Source: Acidobacteriota bacterium (GTDB taxonomy: Bacteria; Acidobacteriota; Vicinamibacteria; Marinacidobacterales; Marinacidobacteraceae). Taken from it: a stretch of DNA of 64,000 bases. Location of the stretch: NCBI GenBank assembly GCA_022820545.1, contig JAJEFG010000046.1, forward strand, positions 56,973 through 120,972, in the 5' to 3' direction. This document shows positions 17,899 through 26,422 of the stretch, in pieces. The position numbers were made by a program, and so were the translations under genes. Numbering within the stretch: position 1 is the first letter of the stretch; each line of letters starts with the position of its first letter. The notes under the pieces are model-generated. The model was not told the origin of the DNA. It was given only the letters and a program-made list of their open reading frames with translations, and did not search any database.

Positions 17899-18882
17899 AT
17901 GACCGCCACAAGCCTCCAGCCCGCCTACGACCCTCGCGCGTTCCCCCCCGTGGCCGTGACCGTGGACATCGTCGTGTTCACGATTCGCGACGACGAACTG
18001 CAGCTGTTGCTCGTGGAACGGGGTGAGGCGCCGTTCCGGGGAAGGTGGGCGCTCCCCGGCGGCTTCGTGCGCCCGGAGGAGAGCCTCGCCGACGCGGCGG
18101 AAAGGGAACTCGCCGAGGAGACCGGGATGTCACCGCCCCCATGGCTGGAGCAGATCGGGGCTTATGGTGATCCCGATCGGGACCCCAGGATGCGGGTGGT
18201 CACGGTGGCCTTCGGAGCGATCTGTGCCGATCTGCCGCCGCCTCGGGCAGGCGGCGACGCGGCGCGGGCCGGGCTGTTCACGGTGTCGGAGATCGAAGGC
18301 GGCAGCATTCCCCTCGCCTTCGACCACGAGACGATCGTGGAGGATGCCCTGAGGCGCCTCCGAGCCCAGATCAGGATCCCCAACGTGGCCGCCCGTTTCT
18401 GTCCCCCCGAGTTCACGATCGGCCAGCTCCGCCGCGTCCATGAGGCGGTCCGCGGAAAGAAGCTCAACCCCGGGAACTTCCTGCGCCAGGTCCGGCACAG
18501 CCCGTGGCTCGCGCGGACGGACCGCGCCTCGGTCTCGGGGGCCGCCGGAGGCCGGCCGGCGGCGGTTTGGACCCTGAGCGAGGGTCCCGCTCCAGGCGAG
18601 CTCTCCGAGGGTGCTCCCCGCCCACGCCCGTCTGGCCCGCGAGCAACACCACCGGCCGCGCGCCGGACCGAGAAATCCCCGACCTGCTTCGTCTATGAAG
18701 ACGATCCCACGAACCGGGCGCGCATCCACGCGGCGACCTGCCGGTATTACATGAACCGCAAACACGGTACGCGGCCGGACAACCGCTGGCACGGCCCCTT
18801 CGCTTCCCGCGAGGAGGCCCTGGTCAAGCTCCGGGAACTGAACAAGCGGGACGCGGGTACTTGTCAACACTGCCTCGACTGA
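17899..18882 (+). CDS. NUDIX hydrolase with NrtR-like winged-helix region and extra C-terminal Cys/His domain
   Basis: Intact Nudix box 'GFVRPEESLADAAERELAEETGM'; NrtR-like 'FTIGQLRRVHEAVRGKKLNPGNFLRQV'; C-terminal 'ARIHAATCRYYMNRKHG...WHGPFASREEALVKLRELNKRDAGTCQHCLD'. Confidence 0.82.
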   Translation: MTATSLQPAYDPRAFPPVAVTVDIVVFTIRDDELQLLLVERGEAPFRGRWALPGGFVRPEESLADAAERELAEETGMSPPPWLEQIGAYGDPDRDPRMRVVTVAFGAICADLPPPRAGGDAARAGLFTVSEIEGGSIPLAFDHETIVEDALRRLRAQIRIPNVAARFCPPEFTIGQLRRVHEAVRGKKLNPGNFLRQVRHSPWLARTDRASVSGAAGGRPAAVWTLSEGPAPGELSEGAPRPRPSGPRATPPAARRTEKSPTCFVYEDDPTNRARIHAATCRYYMNRKHGTRPDNRWHGPFASREEALVKLRELNKRDAGTCQHCLD

Positions 18883-19037
18883 GAGGCCGCCATCCCTACC
18901 GAGCGCGAGGTCCCCGCGCGCCTGCGGGCTGGTTCGCTCGCCGGAGTCCGTCAATGGCGAGGCGGCTTGACTGGAAGGCGCCTGACATCGCCGTGGCGGT
19001 GCGGCTATTATTTCTTCCTCGACGGAGGAAACATTAA

Positions 19038-19670
19038 ATGGTCGTGGAAGGCGTACCTCGGACGCTATCGGCAAACGAAGCCGCGTGCGTGACCGGCGTG
19101 CCCCTCAGACAGGTCCATCGAGTCATTGATGCGGGCGTACTGGGAAGAGCCGCGGGACGCCGCGCGGGATCCCGCTCCGTCCACTGCGACGGCCTGGTGA
19201 GCCTGAGGCTGGTCCACGAAACGACGGCGATCTTCACACTCGACAGCCGCCGCCGGCTGGTTCGCTACCTCCTGGGGCATCCGGAGGCGGAAACGGCCCG
19301 CCTGCACGATGTGTCCGTGGACATCCGCGCGCTGAAAGACGACGTGCGGGCGGGACTCTCGCGTCTGGCGCGGGCTCGCGAGACGATCACGACCGACGAT
19401 GCGGTCCTCTCCGGCGTTCCCTGCGTCAGGGGAACCCGCATCCCGGCGCACGACATCGCCGAAATGCTCAGTAATGGCGATGACGTGGCCGCTATCCGCG
19501 ACGCCTGGCCGGCCCTCACCGAGGAGCAGATCGAGTCCGCGGCCCTCTACGCCCGGGCCTACCCCCGCCGGGGCCGTCCCCGCCACGCACCCTCTTGGCG
19601 CTCGGGCCGGCCAGTCGCTTCCGACGAGACAGCCTTCGCTGCGCTGCCGCGCGCGCGGTGCCGGTCCTGA
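19038..19670 (+). CDS. DUF433 domain antitoxin-like protein
   Basis: N-terminal HTH-like 'LSANEAACVTGVPLRQVHRVIDAGVL'; C-terminal 'AVLSGVPCVRGTRIPAHDIAEMLSNGDDVAAIRDAWPALTEEQIESAALYARAYPRRGRP'. Confidence 0.82.
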   Translation: MVVEGVPRTLSANEAACVTGVPLRQVHRVIDAGVLGRAAGRRAGSRSVHCDGLVSLRLVHETTAIFTLDSRRRLVRYLLGHPEAETARLHDVSVDIRALKDDVRAGLSRLARARETITTDDAVLSGVPCVRGTRIPAHDIAEMLSNGDDVAAIRDAWPALTEEQIESAALYARAYPRRGRPRHAPSWRSGRPVASDETAFAALPRARCRS

Positions 19671-19745
19671 TCGCCGAGTGTCTCAGCCTCAGACTCGAAC
19701 CCATCTCTGGACAACGGCTCAAGCGTCCCCATGGGCTGAGCCAGT
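19658..19745 (+). pseudogene. Truncated DUF5615/PIN-like toxin remnant downstream of DUF433
   Basis: GTG overlapping the DUF433 stop; reads VPVLIAECLSLRLEPISG..., resembling the N-terminus 'LIDECLSxxL' of DUF5615 toxins, then loses similarity and runs into the next convergent gene. Confidence 0.4.
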
Positions 19746-20093
19746 TCAGAAACCCTTCGCTTTCAGCATTCGACCAACTCGCCGGTTGCGCGCGTAGTAC
19801 TCCGCCTCCTTCCCCACCGGAACGAGCGGGTCCCACAACGCCTCAAGCCCGGTCACCTCACCGTTCTCATGTAACCGCAGGTGTCGGTCGTTCGTCATTC
19901 GATGCCTCGCGTAGAAGTCGAGGTACTCACCCTTGTCATCGGAACCGAGGAGCCAGCGAACCGACCATCCAGCCTGCAAGAGCTCGCCTCGCTTCCGTTC
20001 AGCAACGGCTCTCTCGGGTAGCTCGATGCCCCAGTGCGCGAAGTACCGCGCGAACCGCGACCTGATGATGCTCAGCTCGTCTGCGCTGTCCAC
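19746..20093 (-). CDS. Conserved small hypothetical protein
   Basis: Probable GTG start with upstream GGAGG overlapping the 3' end of the dioxygenase gene; 'ELSIIRSRFARYFAHWGIELPERAV...GSDDKGEYLDFYARHRMTNDRHLRLHENGE...YYARNRRVGRMLKAKGF'. Confidence 0.65.
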   Translation of the reverse strand: MDSADELSIIRSRFARYFAHWGIELPERAVAERKRGELLQAGWSVRWLLGSDDKGEYLDFYARHRMTNDRHLRLHENGEVTGLEALWDPLVPVGKEAEYYARNRRVGRMLKAKGF

Positions 20094-20953
20094 CCAGCCT
20101 CCGGATGGTCGAACCAGATGTGGACCTGGCCGGTGCCGACGGCGTTCTCGTACTCGGAATACAGCCGGCCCGGCGCGGTGCAGTCCGCGCCGCCGGCGGC
20201 GGCGACCGCCATCAGGTAGTGGCCGAAGCGGCCCTCGGGAGCGAAGCGGGCGTAGTCGTCCATGGTCTCGATGACGCGGCGGTGATCGCCCGCCTGCAGC
20301 CATGCCAGGCGCTCCTCGTCGGCGGCGCGGGCTTCGGGAGTGCGCACATGCACCGGATCGGACGCCTCGTGGAGCGGGAGTTCCGGCAGTGGCCAGAACC
20401 GGTGGCTCATCCCCCCGGAGGCGAGCAGAACCGTCCGCCGGCCGGTCTCTTCCACGGCCTCCCCGATCGCCCGGCCCATCGTCAGGAAGTCCGGCGTGGT
20501 CCCCGTCTGGCAGCAGCTCACCGAGACCACCCGTTCGCCGCGCCAGAGGTAGTGGAGCAGGTTGATCGTCGGGTAGTGGACCGGGAGGTAGGGGTCGTCC
20601 GAAGCGTGCGCGGGCTGTCCGAGCCGGTGCGCCGCGGCCTCGGCGGCGTGGGCGAGTTCGGGATCGCCGGGATAGTCGTAGGGAACGCCGTGCATCCCCC
20701 GCGGCAGCTCGTCCGAGGTGTAGCGTCCGGAGCGGCGCGCCTGCGCCGCCAGCAGGTGCTCCACCGTGCTCGCCCAGTGGGTGTCGAAGACCACGAAGGT
20801 CTCGGGCTCGAGTTCGTCGAATACCTCGTTCCGGAGCCGGCGGAGACCGGGAACCAGGCTGATCTCCTTGCCCTCGTTCAACTCCCGCCGGGTCTCCTCG
20901 GGCAGCATGATCGTCGGGACATGGGAAAGGAGGCCGAAGCCGACAACCGCCAT
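20072..20953 (-). CDS. Class III (LigB-type) extradiol ring-cleavage dioxygenase
   Basis: 'VVGFGLLSHVPTIM', 'FVVFDTHWASTVEHLL', 'HGVPYDYPGDPELA', 'VLLASGGMSHRFW', 'ARFAPEGRFGHYLMAVAAAGG'. Confidence 0.85.
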   Translation of the reverse strand: MAVVGFGLLSHVPTIMLPEETRRELNEGKEISLVPGLRRLRNEVFDELEPETFVVFDTHWASTVEHLLAAQARRSGRYTSDELPRGMHGVPYDYPGDPELAHAAEAAAHRLGQPAHASDDPYLPVHYPTINLLHYLWRGERVVSVSCCQTGTTPDFLTMGRAIGEAVEETGRRTVLLASGGMSHRFWPLPELPLHEASDPVHVRTPEARAADEERLAWLQAGDHRRVIETMDDYARFAPEGRFGHYLMAVAAAGGADCTAPGRLYSEYENAVGTGQVHIWFDHPEAGWTAQTS

Positions 20954-20956
20954 GAG

Positions 20957-21757
20957 TCAGTCCTCACTTCGGGAGAGCGTTTCTCCCCCGCGGAAGGTAA
21001 GGCCGACCCGCCGCCAGCAGCCACCGAGCATCTCGCGGGGCGCGAGCGACAGGAGTTCCTCGGTGGGCGAAGGGAAGACGCGGAGCGAGGCGTCGCCGAC
21101 GTAGGCGGTCCCCAGTTCCACTTCCGAACTCACCTTGACGATCTCGTGGAGGGCGTCGCCCCCGTCCGCCTCCACGGCCGGCAGGAGCCGGTGGTGGAGC
21201 ATGGGATGGGCGTTCACGAAGCCCGCGCTCTCCGCTTCCCCGGTGATGGTGAACTCCGCCTCCATGAGCCGGCGGGAACCCGCCGCCACGGTCGCTCCGA
21301 AGCGGCCGCCGGGGGCCAGCCGCGGTCCCGCCTGCCCGATCAGAGCCGGCCGGGTCATCCAGATCTCGCCGAGCTTCTTGGGATAGCCCTGGATGTGGCC
21401 GCGCAGCAGCGAGGCGTCCTGGTCCACCCAGATGAAGACGCAGCGCGACCAGTCCCGGTCCCGGTAGCGGCAACGGACGACCAGCAGGCACTCCTTGTAC
21501 TGGGAGCGCACCGGGTCGAGCTCCTCGTTCCCTGATTCGCTCTTCCACTGCCACTCGGCCCAGACGGCGGCCACTGCGTCCGGGCGGTCGGCCACCGGCT
21601 CGAGCGGCGGCGGAAGCAGCGCCGCCACCGCGCCCGGCTCGGCGAGGTACTCGATGGTCAGCATCTCCCCCGAGTAGTGCCACGGCGGCGGCGGGAGCAG
21701 GGACGCCTGACCGGACGGGGTGCGGGGGAAGAGGAATCCGGCGGTCACGGCGCTCAA
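20957..21757 (-). CDS. Acetoacetate decarboxylase family protein
   Basis: 'LLPPPPWHYSGEMLTIEYLAEPGAVAALLPPPLEP', 'DQDASLLRGHIQGYPKKLGEIWMTRP' (ADC-like Lys region). Confidence 0.83.
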   Translation of the reverse strand: MSAVTAGFLFPRTPSGQASLLPPPPWHYSGEMLTIEYLAEPGAVAALLPPPLEPVADRPDAVAAVWAEWQWKSESGNEELDPVRSQYKECLLVVRCRYRDRDWSRCVFIWVDQDASLLRGHIQGYPKKLGEIWMTRPALIGQAGPRLAPGGRFGATVAAGSRRLMEAEFTITGEAESAGFVNAHPMLHHRLLPAVEADGGDALHEIVKVSSEVELGTAYVGDASLRVFPSPTEELLSLAPREMLGGCWRRVGLTFRGGETLSRSED

Positions 21758-22923
21758 GTGTCCCAGACCACCCTAACGCTCTTCGGACCCCGGAACTCGA
21801 AGCCGCGGAGCGTCACTTCCCCGTCCGGGTGCAGCCGCAGGCCCGGAAGATTCCGGAAGAGCCGTTCGGCGCTGATCCGGATCTCCTGCCGCCCGAGCCA
21901 CTCCCCGATACAGCGGTGGACCCCGAGCGCGAACGCGGCATTCCCGCCCTCGGTGCGGGTGGGGTCGAGGCGTTCCGGGTCGCGGAAGCGCGCCGGGTCG
22001 AGGTTCGCCGCCCGGAGGATGCCGGAGACAAGGACGCCCTCCGGGAGGCGCACCCCGGCGAGTTCCGTCTCCCGGGTGGTGGTGCGGGTGATGGTGCCGA
22101 CGGGCGTGTAGCGGCGGAGCACCTCGTCCACCAGCCGCCGCATCGCGGCGGGGCTGCCGAGCGCCTGTTCCCGGAGCCCCTCGTCGGAGAGCATCGTCCA
22201 GACCACCAGGCCGATGCCGTCGCGCGGCTCGTTGATGCCTCCGGAGATCATCAGCCGGACGTTGTTCACGATCTCCGCCGCGGTGAGGTCCTGCTCCGCC
22301 TGGAGGATGTGGAGAAGCCCGCACGCTTCGGGACGCTCCCGCAACTCGTCGAGCCGGGCCAGCACCGCCGCTTCGACGGCATCGGCAGCGCGCCGGCCGA
22401 CCGCAAACGCTTCCGGTTCCTGCTCGAAATTGGCGACCCCGATACAGAGCCCCTCGCACCAGTCCCAGACCTCGCGGAAGTCGTAGGCGTCGAGTCCGAG
22501 CACGGTGGCGAGCGAACCTGCGCTCACGAGCGCCGCGTAGCCGGCGATGATGTCCGCCTCCCCGTCGTCCCGCATGGACTCGATGAGGCAGTCGCACATC
22601 GCGGGGAGTTCCGTCTCCGCGAAGGAGCCGCTCCGGCCGGCCCGCAGGAAGGGCGGCTTGCAGGCCTTCTGGAGCCGCGTGCACGCGGGGGGATCCAGCG
22701 TCAGCATGTTCTCGCCGAGCGTCCGCGCCAGGAAACTGGGCTCGGTGCAAGCGCTGAAGATCTCGGGGTGGTCCTCCATGGTCTGGACGTCGTCCCAGCG
22801 GGTCACGAACCACATCTCGAGCGCCGGGATCCAGGCCACCGGTTCCTCCTCGCGCAGGCGGGCGAGGATGGGGTCCGGATCCCGGTCGAGATCCTCGGCG
22901 GTGACGGTGGCGGCGAAGCTCAC
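21754..22923 (-). CDS. Cytochrome P450
   Basis: 'MISGGINEPRDGIGLVVW' I-helix, ExxR 'DEVLRRYTP' region, heme loop 'AFALGVHRCIGEWLGRQEIR'. Overlaps the ADC gene by 4 bp. Confidence 0.92.
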   Translation of the reverse strand: MSFAATVTAEDLDRDPDPILARLREEEPVAWIPALEMWFVTRWDDVQTMEDHPEIFSACTEPSFLARTLGENMLTLDPPACTRLQKACKPPFLRAGRSGSFAETELPAMCDCLIESMRDDGEADIIAGYAALVSAGSLATVLGLDAYDFREVWDWCEGLCIGVANFEQEPEAFAVGRRAADAVEAAVLARLDELRERPEACGLLHILQAEQDLTAAEIVNNVRLMISGGINEPRDGIGLVVWTMLSDEGLREQALGSPAAMRRLVDEVLRRYTPVGTITRTTTRETELAGVRLPEGVLVSGILRAANLDPARFRDPERLDPTRTEGGNAAFALGVHRCIGEWLGRQEIRISAERLFRNLPGLRLHPDGEVTLRGFEFRGPKSVRVVWDT

Positions 22924-22948
22924 GGGCAGGCTGCCGTCCGGAAGCGAA

Positions 22949-24229
22949 TCAGAGATAGGGGAGGTATTCGCGCTTCTCCCAGTCGGTGGTGTGGGCGCGG
23001 AAACGCTCCCACTCCCGGCGCTTCACGGTGACGTGCATCCGGACGAACTCCTCCCCGAAGGCGTTCACGAGGTCCTGATCGGCCTCCAGATCGTCGAGAG
23101 CCCGCCCCAGGTCGTCGGCCACCGTGACCGGGCACTCCGACGCCTCCAGACAGTCGCCCTTCTCCTCGGGGGGCGGCGCCATCCCAGCCTGGATTCCGAG
23201 CCGGGCAGCGAGCAGCGTGGCCGCCACCCCGAGGTGCGGGCCGCAGGACCCGTCGGCGAGCCGATGCTCGATCCGCGACCCCGCCCCGCGTTCCAGCGGT
23301 ATGCGCACCGCGCAGCCGCGGTGGTCGTGGCCCCAGTTGGCCCAGTAGCCGCTCATCTGACCCGGCCGGAGCCGCCGGTACGCGTTCACCGTGGGCGCCA
23401 CGGCCCCGGCGAGTCCCCGGTGGTGGTGAAGCATCCCGGCCACCGCGGACCAGGCGAGGCGCGAGAGCCCGCCCTCGCCTTCGGGATCGCCGAAGACGTT
23501 CTTCCCGTCCTCTTCGAGGCTGAGGTTGACGTGCAGGCCGGAGCCGCCCCGGTCGCTGAAGGGCTTACCGATGAAGGTGAGGTGATAGCCGCGCTCGGCG
23601 GCCACCTCGCGGGCGAGGAGCTTGAACAGGAACGCCTCGTCGGCGGCGGCGAGGGCGTCGTTCTTCCCGAGGGTCAGCTCGAACTGCCCGTCGTCGTACT
23701 CGCTGTGGAACGACTCCAGAACGATGCCGCAGCGGTCGGCGGCATCGAGCACCGCCTCCATGACCCCGCCGGGGTCCATCAGCGGCCCGGAACCGTAGAC
23801 GTGCGAACCCGGGGTGTGGACCGGCCGGAAGCCGCCCTCGCCGTCCGGCTGCAGCAGGAACGCCTCCAGCTCGATGCCGACCACCGGACTCCGGCCGTCG
23901 GCCTCATGCTCCGCGATCGCGCGCTTCAGGATGCGGCGGGAGGAGCGTTCGAGCGGCTTGCCGTGCTGTTCCAGGTCGGCGACCACGACGCCGGTCCCAT
24001 CGCTCCAGCCCGGCCGGATCGCGGCCGGGTCGAAGACCGCGCGCATGTCGGGCAACCCGTCGAGGAGGCCCGAGTTGGGATAGGCGTCCATCTCCCGGTC
24101 GAAGCCGAGCGCGAAGGTGGCGAGGCAGTGCCCGGTTTCGGCGGCGCCCGGGAGAAGGAGCTTGCCGCGGGCGAGTCCGAGGTGGTCGGGCCAGAGCGCC
24201 CGGATGCGGCGGTAGGCGTGGTCGGTCAC
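22949..24229 (-). CDS. Glutamine synthetase family protein (gamma-glutamyl-amine ligase-like)
   Basis: 'VGIELEAFLLQPDG', 'SEYDDGQFELTLGKNDALAAADEAFLFKLLAREVA', 'SGLHVNLSLEEDGKNVF', 'ANWGHDHRGCAVRIPLERGAGSRIEHRLADGSCGPHLGVAATLLAARLGI'. Confidence 0.88.
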   Translation of the reverse strand: MTDHAYRRIRALWPDHLGLARGKLLLPGAAETGHCLATFALGFDREMDAYPNSGLLDGLPDMRAVFDPAAIRPGWSDGTGVVVADLEQHGKPLERSSRRILKRAIAEHEADGRSPVVGIELEAFLLQPDGEGGFRPVHTPGSHVYGSGPLMDPGGVMEAVLDAADRCGIVLESFHSEYDDGQFELTLGKNDALAAADEAFLFKLLAREVAAERGYHLTFIGKPFSDRGGSGLHVNLSLEEDGKNVFGDPEGEGGLSRLAWSAVAGMLHHHRGLAGAVAPTVNAYRRLRPGQMSGYWANWGHDHRGCAVRIPLERGAGSRIEHRLADGSCGPHLGVAATLLAARLGIQAGMAPPPEEKGDCLEASECPVTVADDLGRALDDLEADQDLVNAFGEEFVRMHVTVKRREWERFRAHTTDWEKREYLPYL

Positions 24230-24245
24230 GGCGCGGGGGGTTGTA

Positions 24246-24818
24246 TCACTTGCCGCGCGGACGCAGCACGAGCGCCGCGATCGTTCCGCTCGCCAGGAAG
24301 AAGTAGATGGGATAGATCGCGATGGCGAACTCCCAGCGGTCCACCGCCACCAGATTGAAGGTGTTCCCGGCGATGAAGAGCGCCCAGGCGAGGCGGTCCT
24401 CGGTGTGCGGCGCGATCCAGGCCTTCCTGATGGTCGGGACCGCGCCCGCGAAGTCGACGCCGAGCGTCGTCACCAGCGCCACCACCGGATTGTCGAACAG
24501 CCACCAGAGCAGGAGGCCGGCGCCGGCGCCCATGAGGCAGGCCCGGTCGAGGGGAGTCGAGCCGCCCTCGCCGTAGCGGATGCTCAGCAGCGCCGTCACC
24601 AGCGAGGCGACGAAGTAGCTCACCGCGACCCAGATGGTGGTCTCGGCGCCGGAGAAGTGGTAGCTGGCCAGGAGGACCCCGCCGGTCGTGGTCCAGATCC
24701 ACCAGGTGGCCCGGTTCGGGCGGGTCTCGCCGCGCAGGATCGCCACGATGTAGGGGACGAACGCCACCAGCGACAGCACGCCGGCGACCCACCCGGCGAC
24801 AACGGTGAACGGCGGCAT
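24246..24818 (-). CDS. Integral membrane protein (PQ-loop/MtN3-like)
   Basis: 190 aa from MPPFTVVAGW; hydrophobic helices and 'AFVPYIVAILRGETRPNRATWWIWT' repeat-like segments. Confidence 0.6.
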   Translation of the reverse strand: MPPFTVVAGWVAGVLSLVAFVPYIVAILRGETRPNRATWWIWTTTGGVLLASYHFSGAETTIWVAVSYFVASLVTALLSIRYGEGGSTPLDRACLMGAGAGLLLWWLFDNPVVALVTTLGVDFAGAVPTIRKAWIAPHTEDRLAWALFIAGNTFNLVAVDRWEFAIAIYPIYFFLASGTIAALVLRPRGK

Positions 24819-24865
24819 CAGGGGTCCAAGACTATGCGGCCCAAGGTCCTTTAGGCTAGGAGCCT

Positions 24866-26422
24866 GTGGGAACGCGTTTCGCCGTCGCGACGCTGTGTCT
24901 GGCGGCCATTGGCGCAGCCGCGGGTTGCGGAGCGCCCGAGGAGCCACCCGGCACGCCGCTCGCGGTTTCGGTGGAGCAGCTCGAGACCCTCTTCGACGAG
25001 ATCGTCGAGAAGACCGAGCGGCGCGAGGCGTTCTCCGAAGTCAAGGAGGAGGCCGGTTCGTTTTCCCCGCTCGACGAGATGCGGGCGCTCCGTTCTGAAT
25101 TTGCGGCCGCGGAGACCGAGGAAGACCTCTTCTACGCGCTGGTGAAGCTCTCGAACGCGCGCCGGGACCGCCACCTGAGCGTAAACCCCGTCGAGGGCGG
25201 CCTGACCGTGCCCGAGACCCCCGACCTCGCGGCGCCGGTCCTCGTCCTTCCCGACTTCTCGGACCTCGACAACCCGCAGTTCTTCGTCGCCCGGGTCGGG
25301 ATGGACCTGCCTTCGCCGGAGCCCGGGGACCTCATCGTGGCCGTGAACGGCCGGCCTGTCGCTGACTACGTCGCCGAGTTCACCCGGTGGATCCGGCACT
25401 CGACGCGCTACGGCCTCTATTGGCACATGGCGCGCGAACTGCCCCTGATGGTCCGGAACGTTCCGCCGCAGCTCTACGCCGAGACCCTGAACCTGACGCT
25501 GGAGAACGCCGCCGGCGACCGCTACGCCGTGTCCCTGCCCTACGGGGACCGCGGCACCCACGCCGTCGCGCTGGAGCCGGAGTACGAGGGATTCGAACGG
25601 GTGATGGAACGCGAGAACTTCCACGTCCACGTGAACGCGGGGGAGCGGATCGTCCTGCTCCAGTGGCTGGACTTCGAGCGCTCGCTGATCCAGGACGTCA
25701 TGGACCTCATGGAACTCGCGGAGCGCGACGAGCTGCTCGACCACGACCTGATCATCGACGTCCGGGGAAGCAGCGGCGGCTCCTTCGGCGCCTACGCGAT
25801 CCAGCGGCTCGTGAGCCGGCCCTTCCGGACCACGTTCGGCAACGTCCGCATCAGCGACGCCGGCGAGGCGCTGATCGAACGCTTCCAGAACCTCGAAGTC
25901 GATGAGGAGGCGCCCGACATCTTCGGGCTCAACCTCAGCCGGAGCTGGCTCATCGACTGGGCGCGAACCGACGCCGCGGAAGCGATCCGCCGCGGCGACG
26001 AGTACACACCGCCCACCCCGTTCAAACTGGCCCACCTGCCCCGCGACGCCGGCGGCACCCTGGAGCCGGCGCCGGTCCATTTCCGGGGCCGCACCGCGAT
26101 CATCGGCGGGCCGCACGGAGGCTCGCACCTGGACCAGTTCCTCTCGATGTTCGCCGACAACGGGCTGGCGGTGGTCATCGGGATGCCGACCGGCGGCTAC
26201 AGCAACACCTGGGAGCACGAGGAGGTGCTCACCTTCCCCGGCACGGACCGGCCGGTGGCGGAGTTCATGTGGAACATCGGGCACACCCTGCGTCCCAACA
26301 CCGAGATCCTCGAAGGCAACCCGGTCGTGCCGGACATCCACGTGCCGCTGACCCGGGAGAACTTCCGCACCTACGACCGGGAACTCCTGCAACTGGCGAC
26401 GGACGCCCTCCGGAACCCATGA
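24866..26422 (+). CDS. S41-like peptidase family lipoprotein
   Basis: 'LCLAAIGAAAGCGAPEEPP' lipobox; PDZ-like 'PSPEPGDLIVAVNGRPVADYVAEF'; 'DLIIDVRGSSGGSFGAYAIQRLVSRP'. Confidence 0.65.
   Translation: MGTRFAVATLCLAAIGAAAGCGAPEEPPGTPLAVSVEQLETLFDEIVEKTERREAFSEVKEEAGSFSPLDEMRALRSEFAAAETEEDLFYALVKLSNARRDRHLSVNPVEGGLTVPETPDLAAPVLVLPDFSDLDNPQFFVARVGMDLPSPEPGDLIVAVNGRPVADYVAEFTRWIRHSTRYGLYWHMARELPLMVRNVPPQLYAETLNLTLENAAGDRYAVSLPYGDRGTHAVALEPEYEGFERVMERENFHVHVNAGERIVLLQWLDFERSLIQDVMDLMELAERDELLDHDLIIDVRGSSGGSFGAYAIQRLVSRPFRTTFGNVRISDAGEALIERFQNLEVDEEAPDIFGLNLSRSWLIDWARTDAAEAIRRGDEYTPPTPFKLAHLPRDAGGTLEPAPVHFRGRTAIIGGPHGGSHLDQFLSMFADNGLAVVIGMPTGGYSNTWEHEEVLTFPGTDRPVAEFMWNIGHTLRPNTEILEGNPVVPDIHVPLTRENFRTYDRELLQLATDALRNP

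Noticed and set aside
24851-26392. 513-aa minus-strand ORF
   Set aside because: Antisense to the S41-like lipoprotein gene, which has a lipobox and PDZ-like motif.
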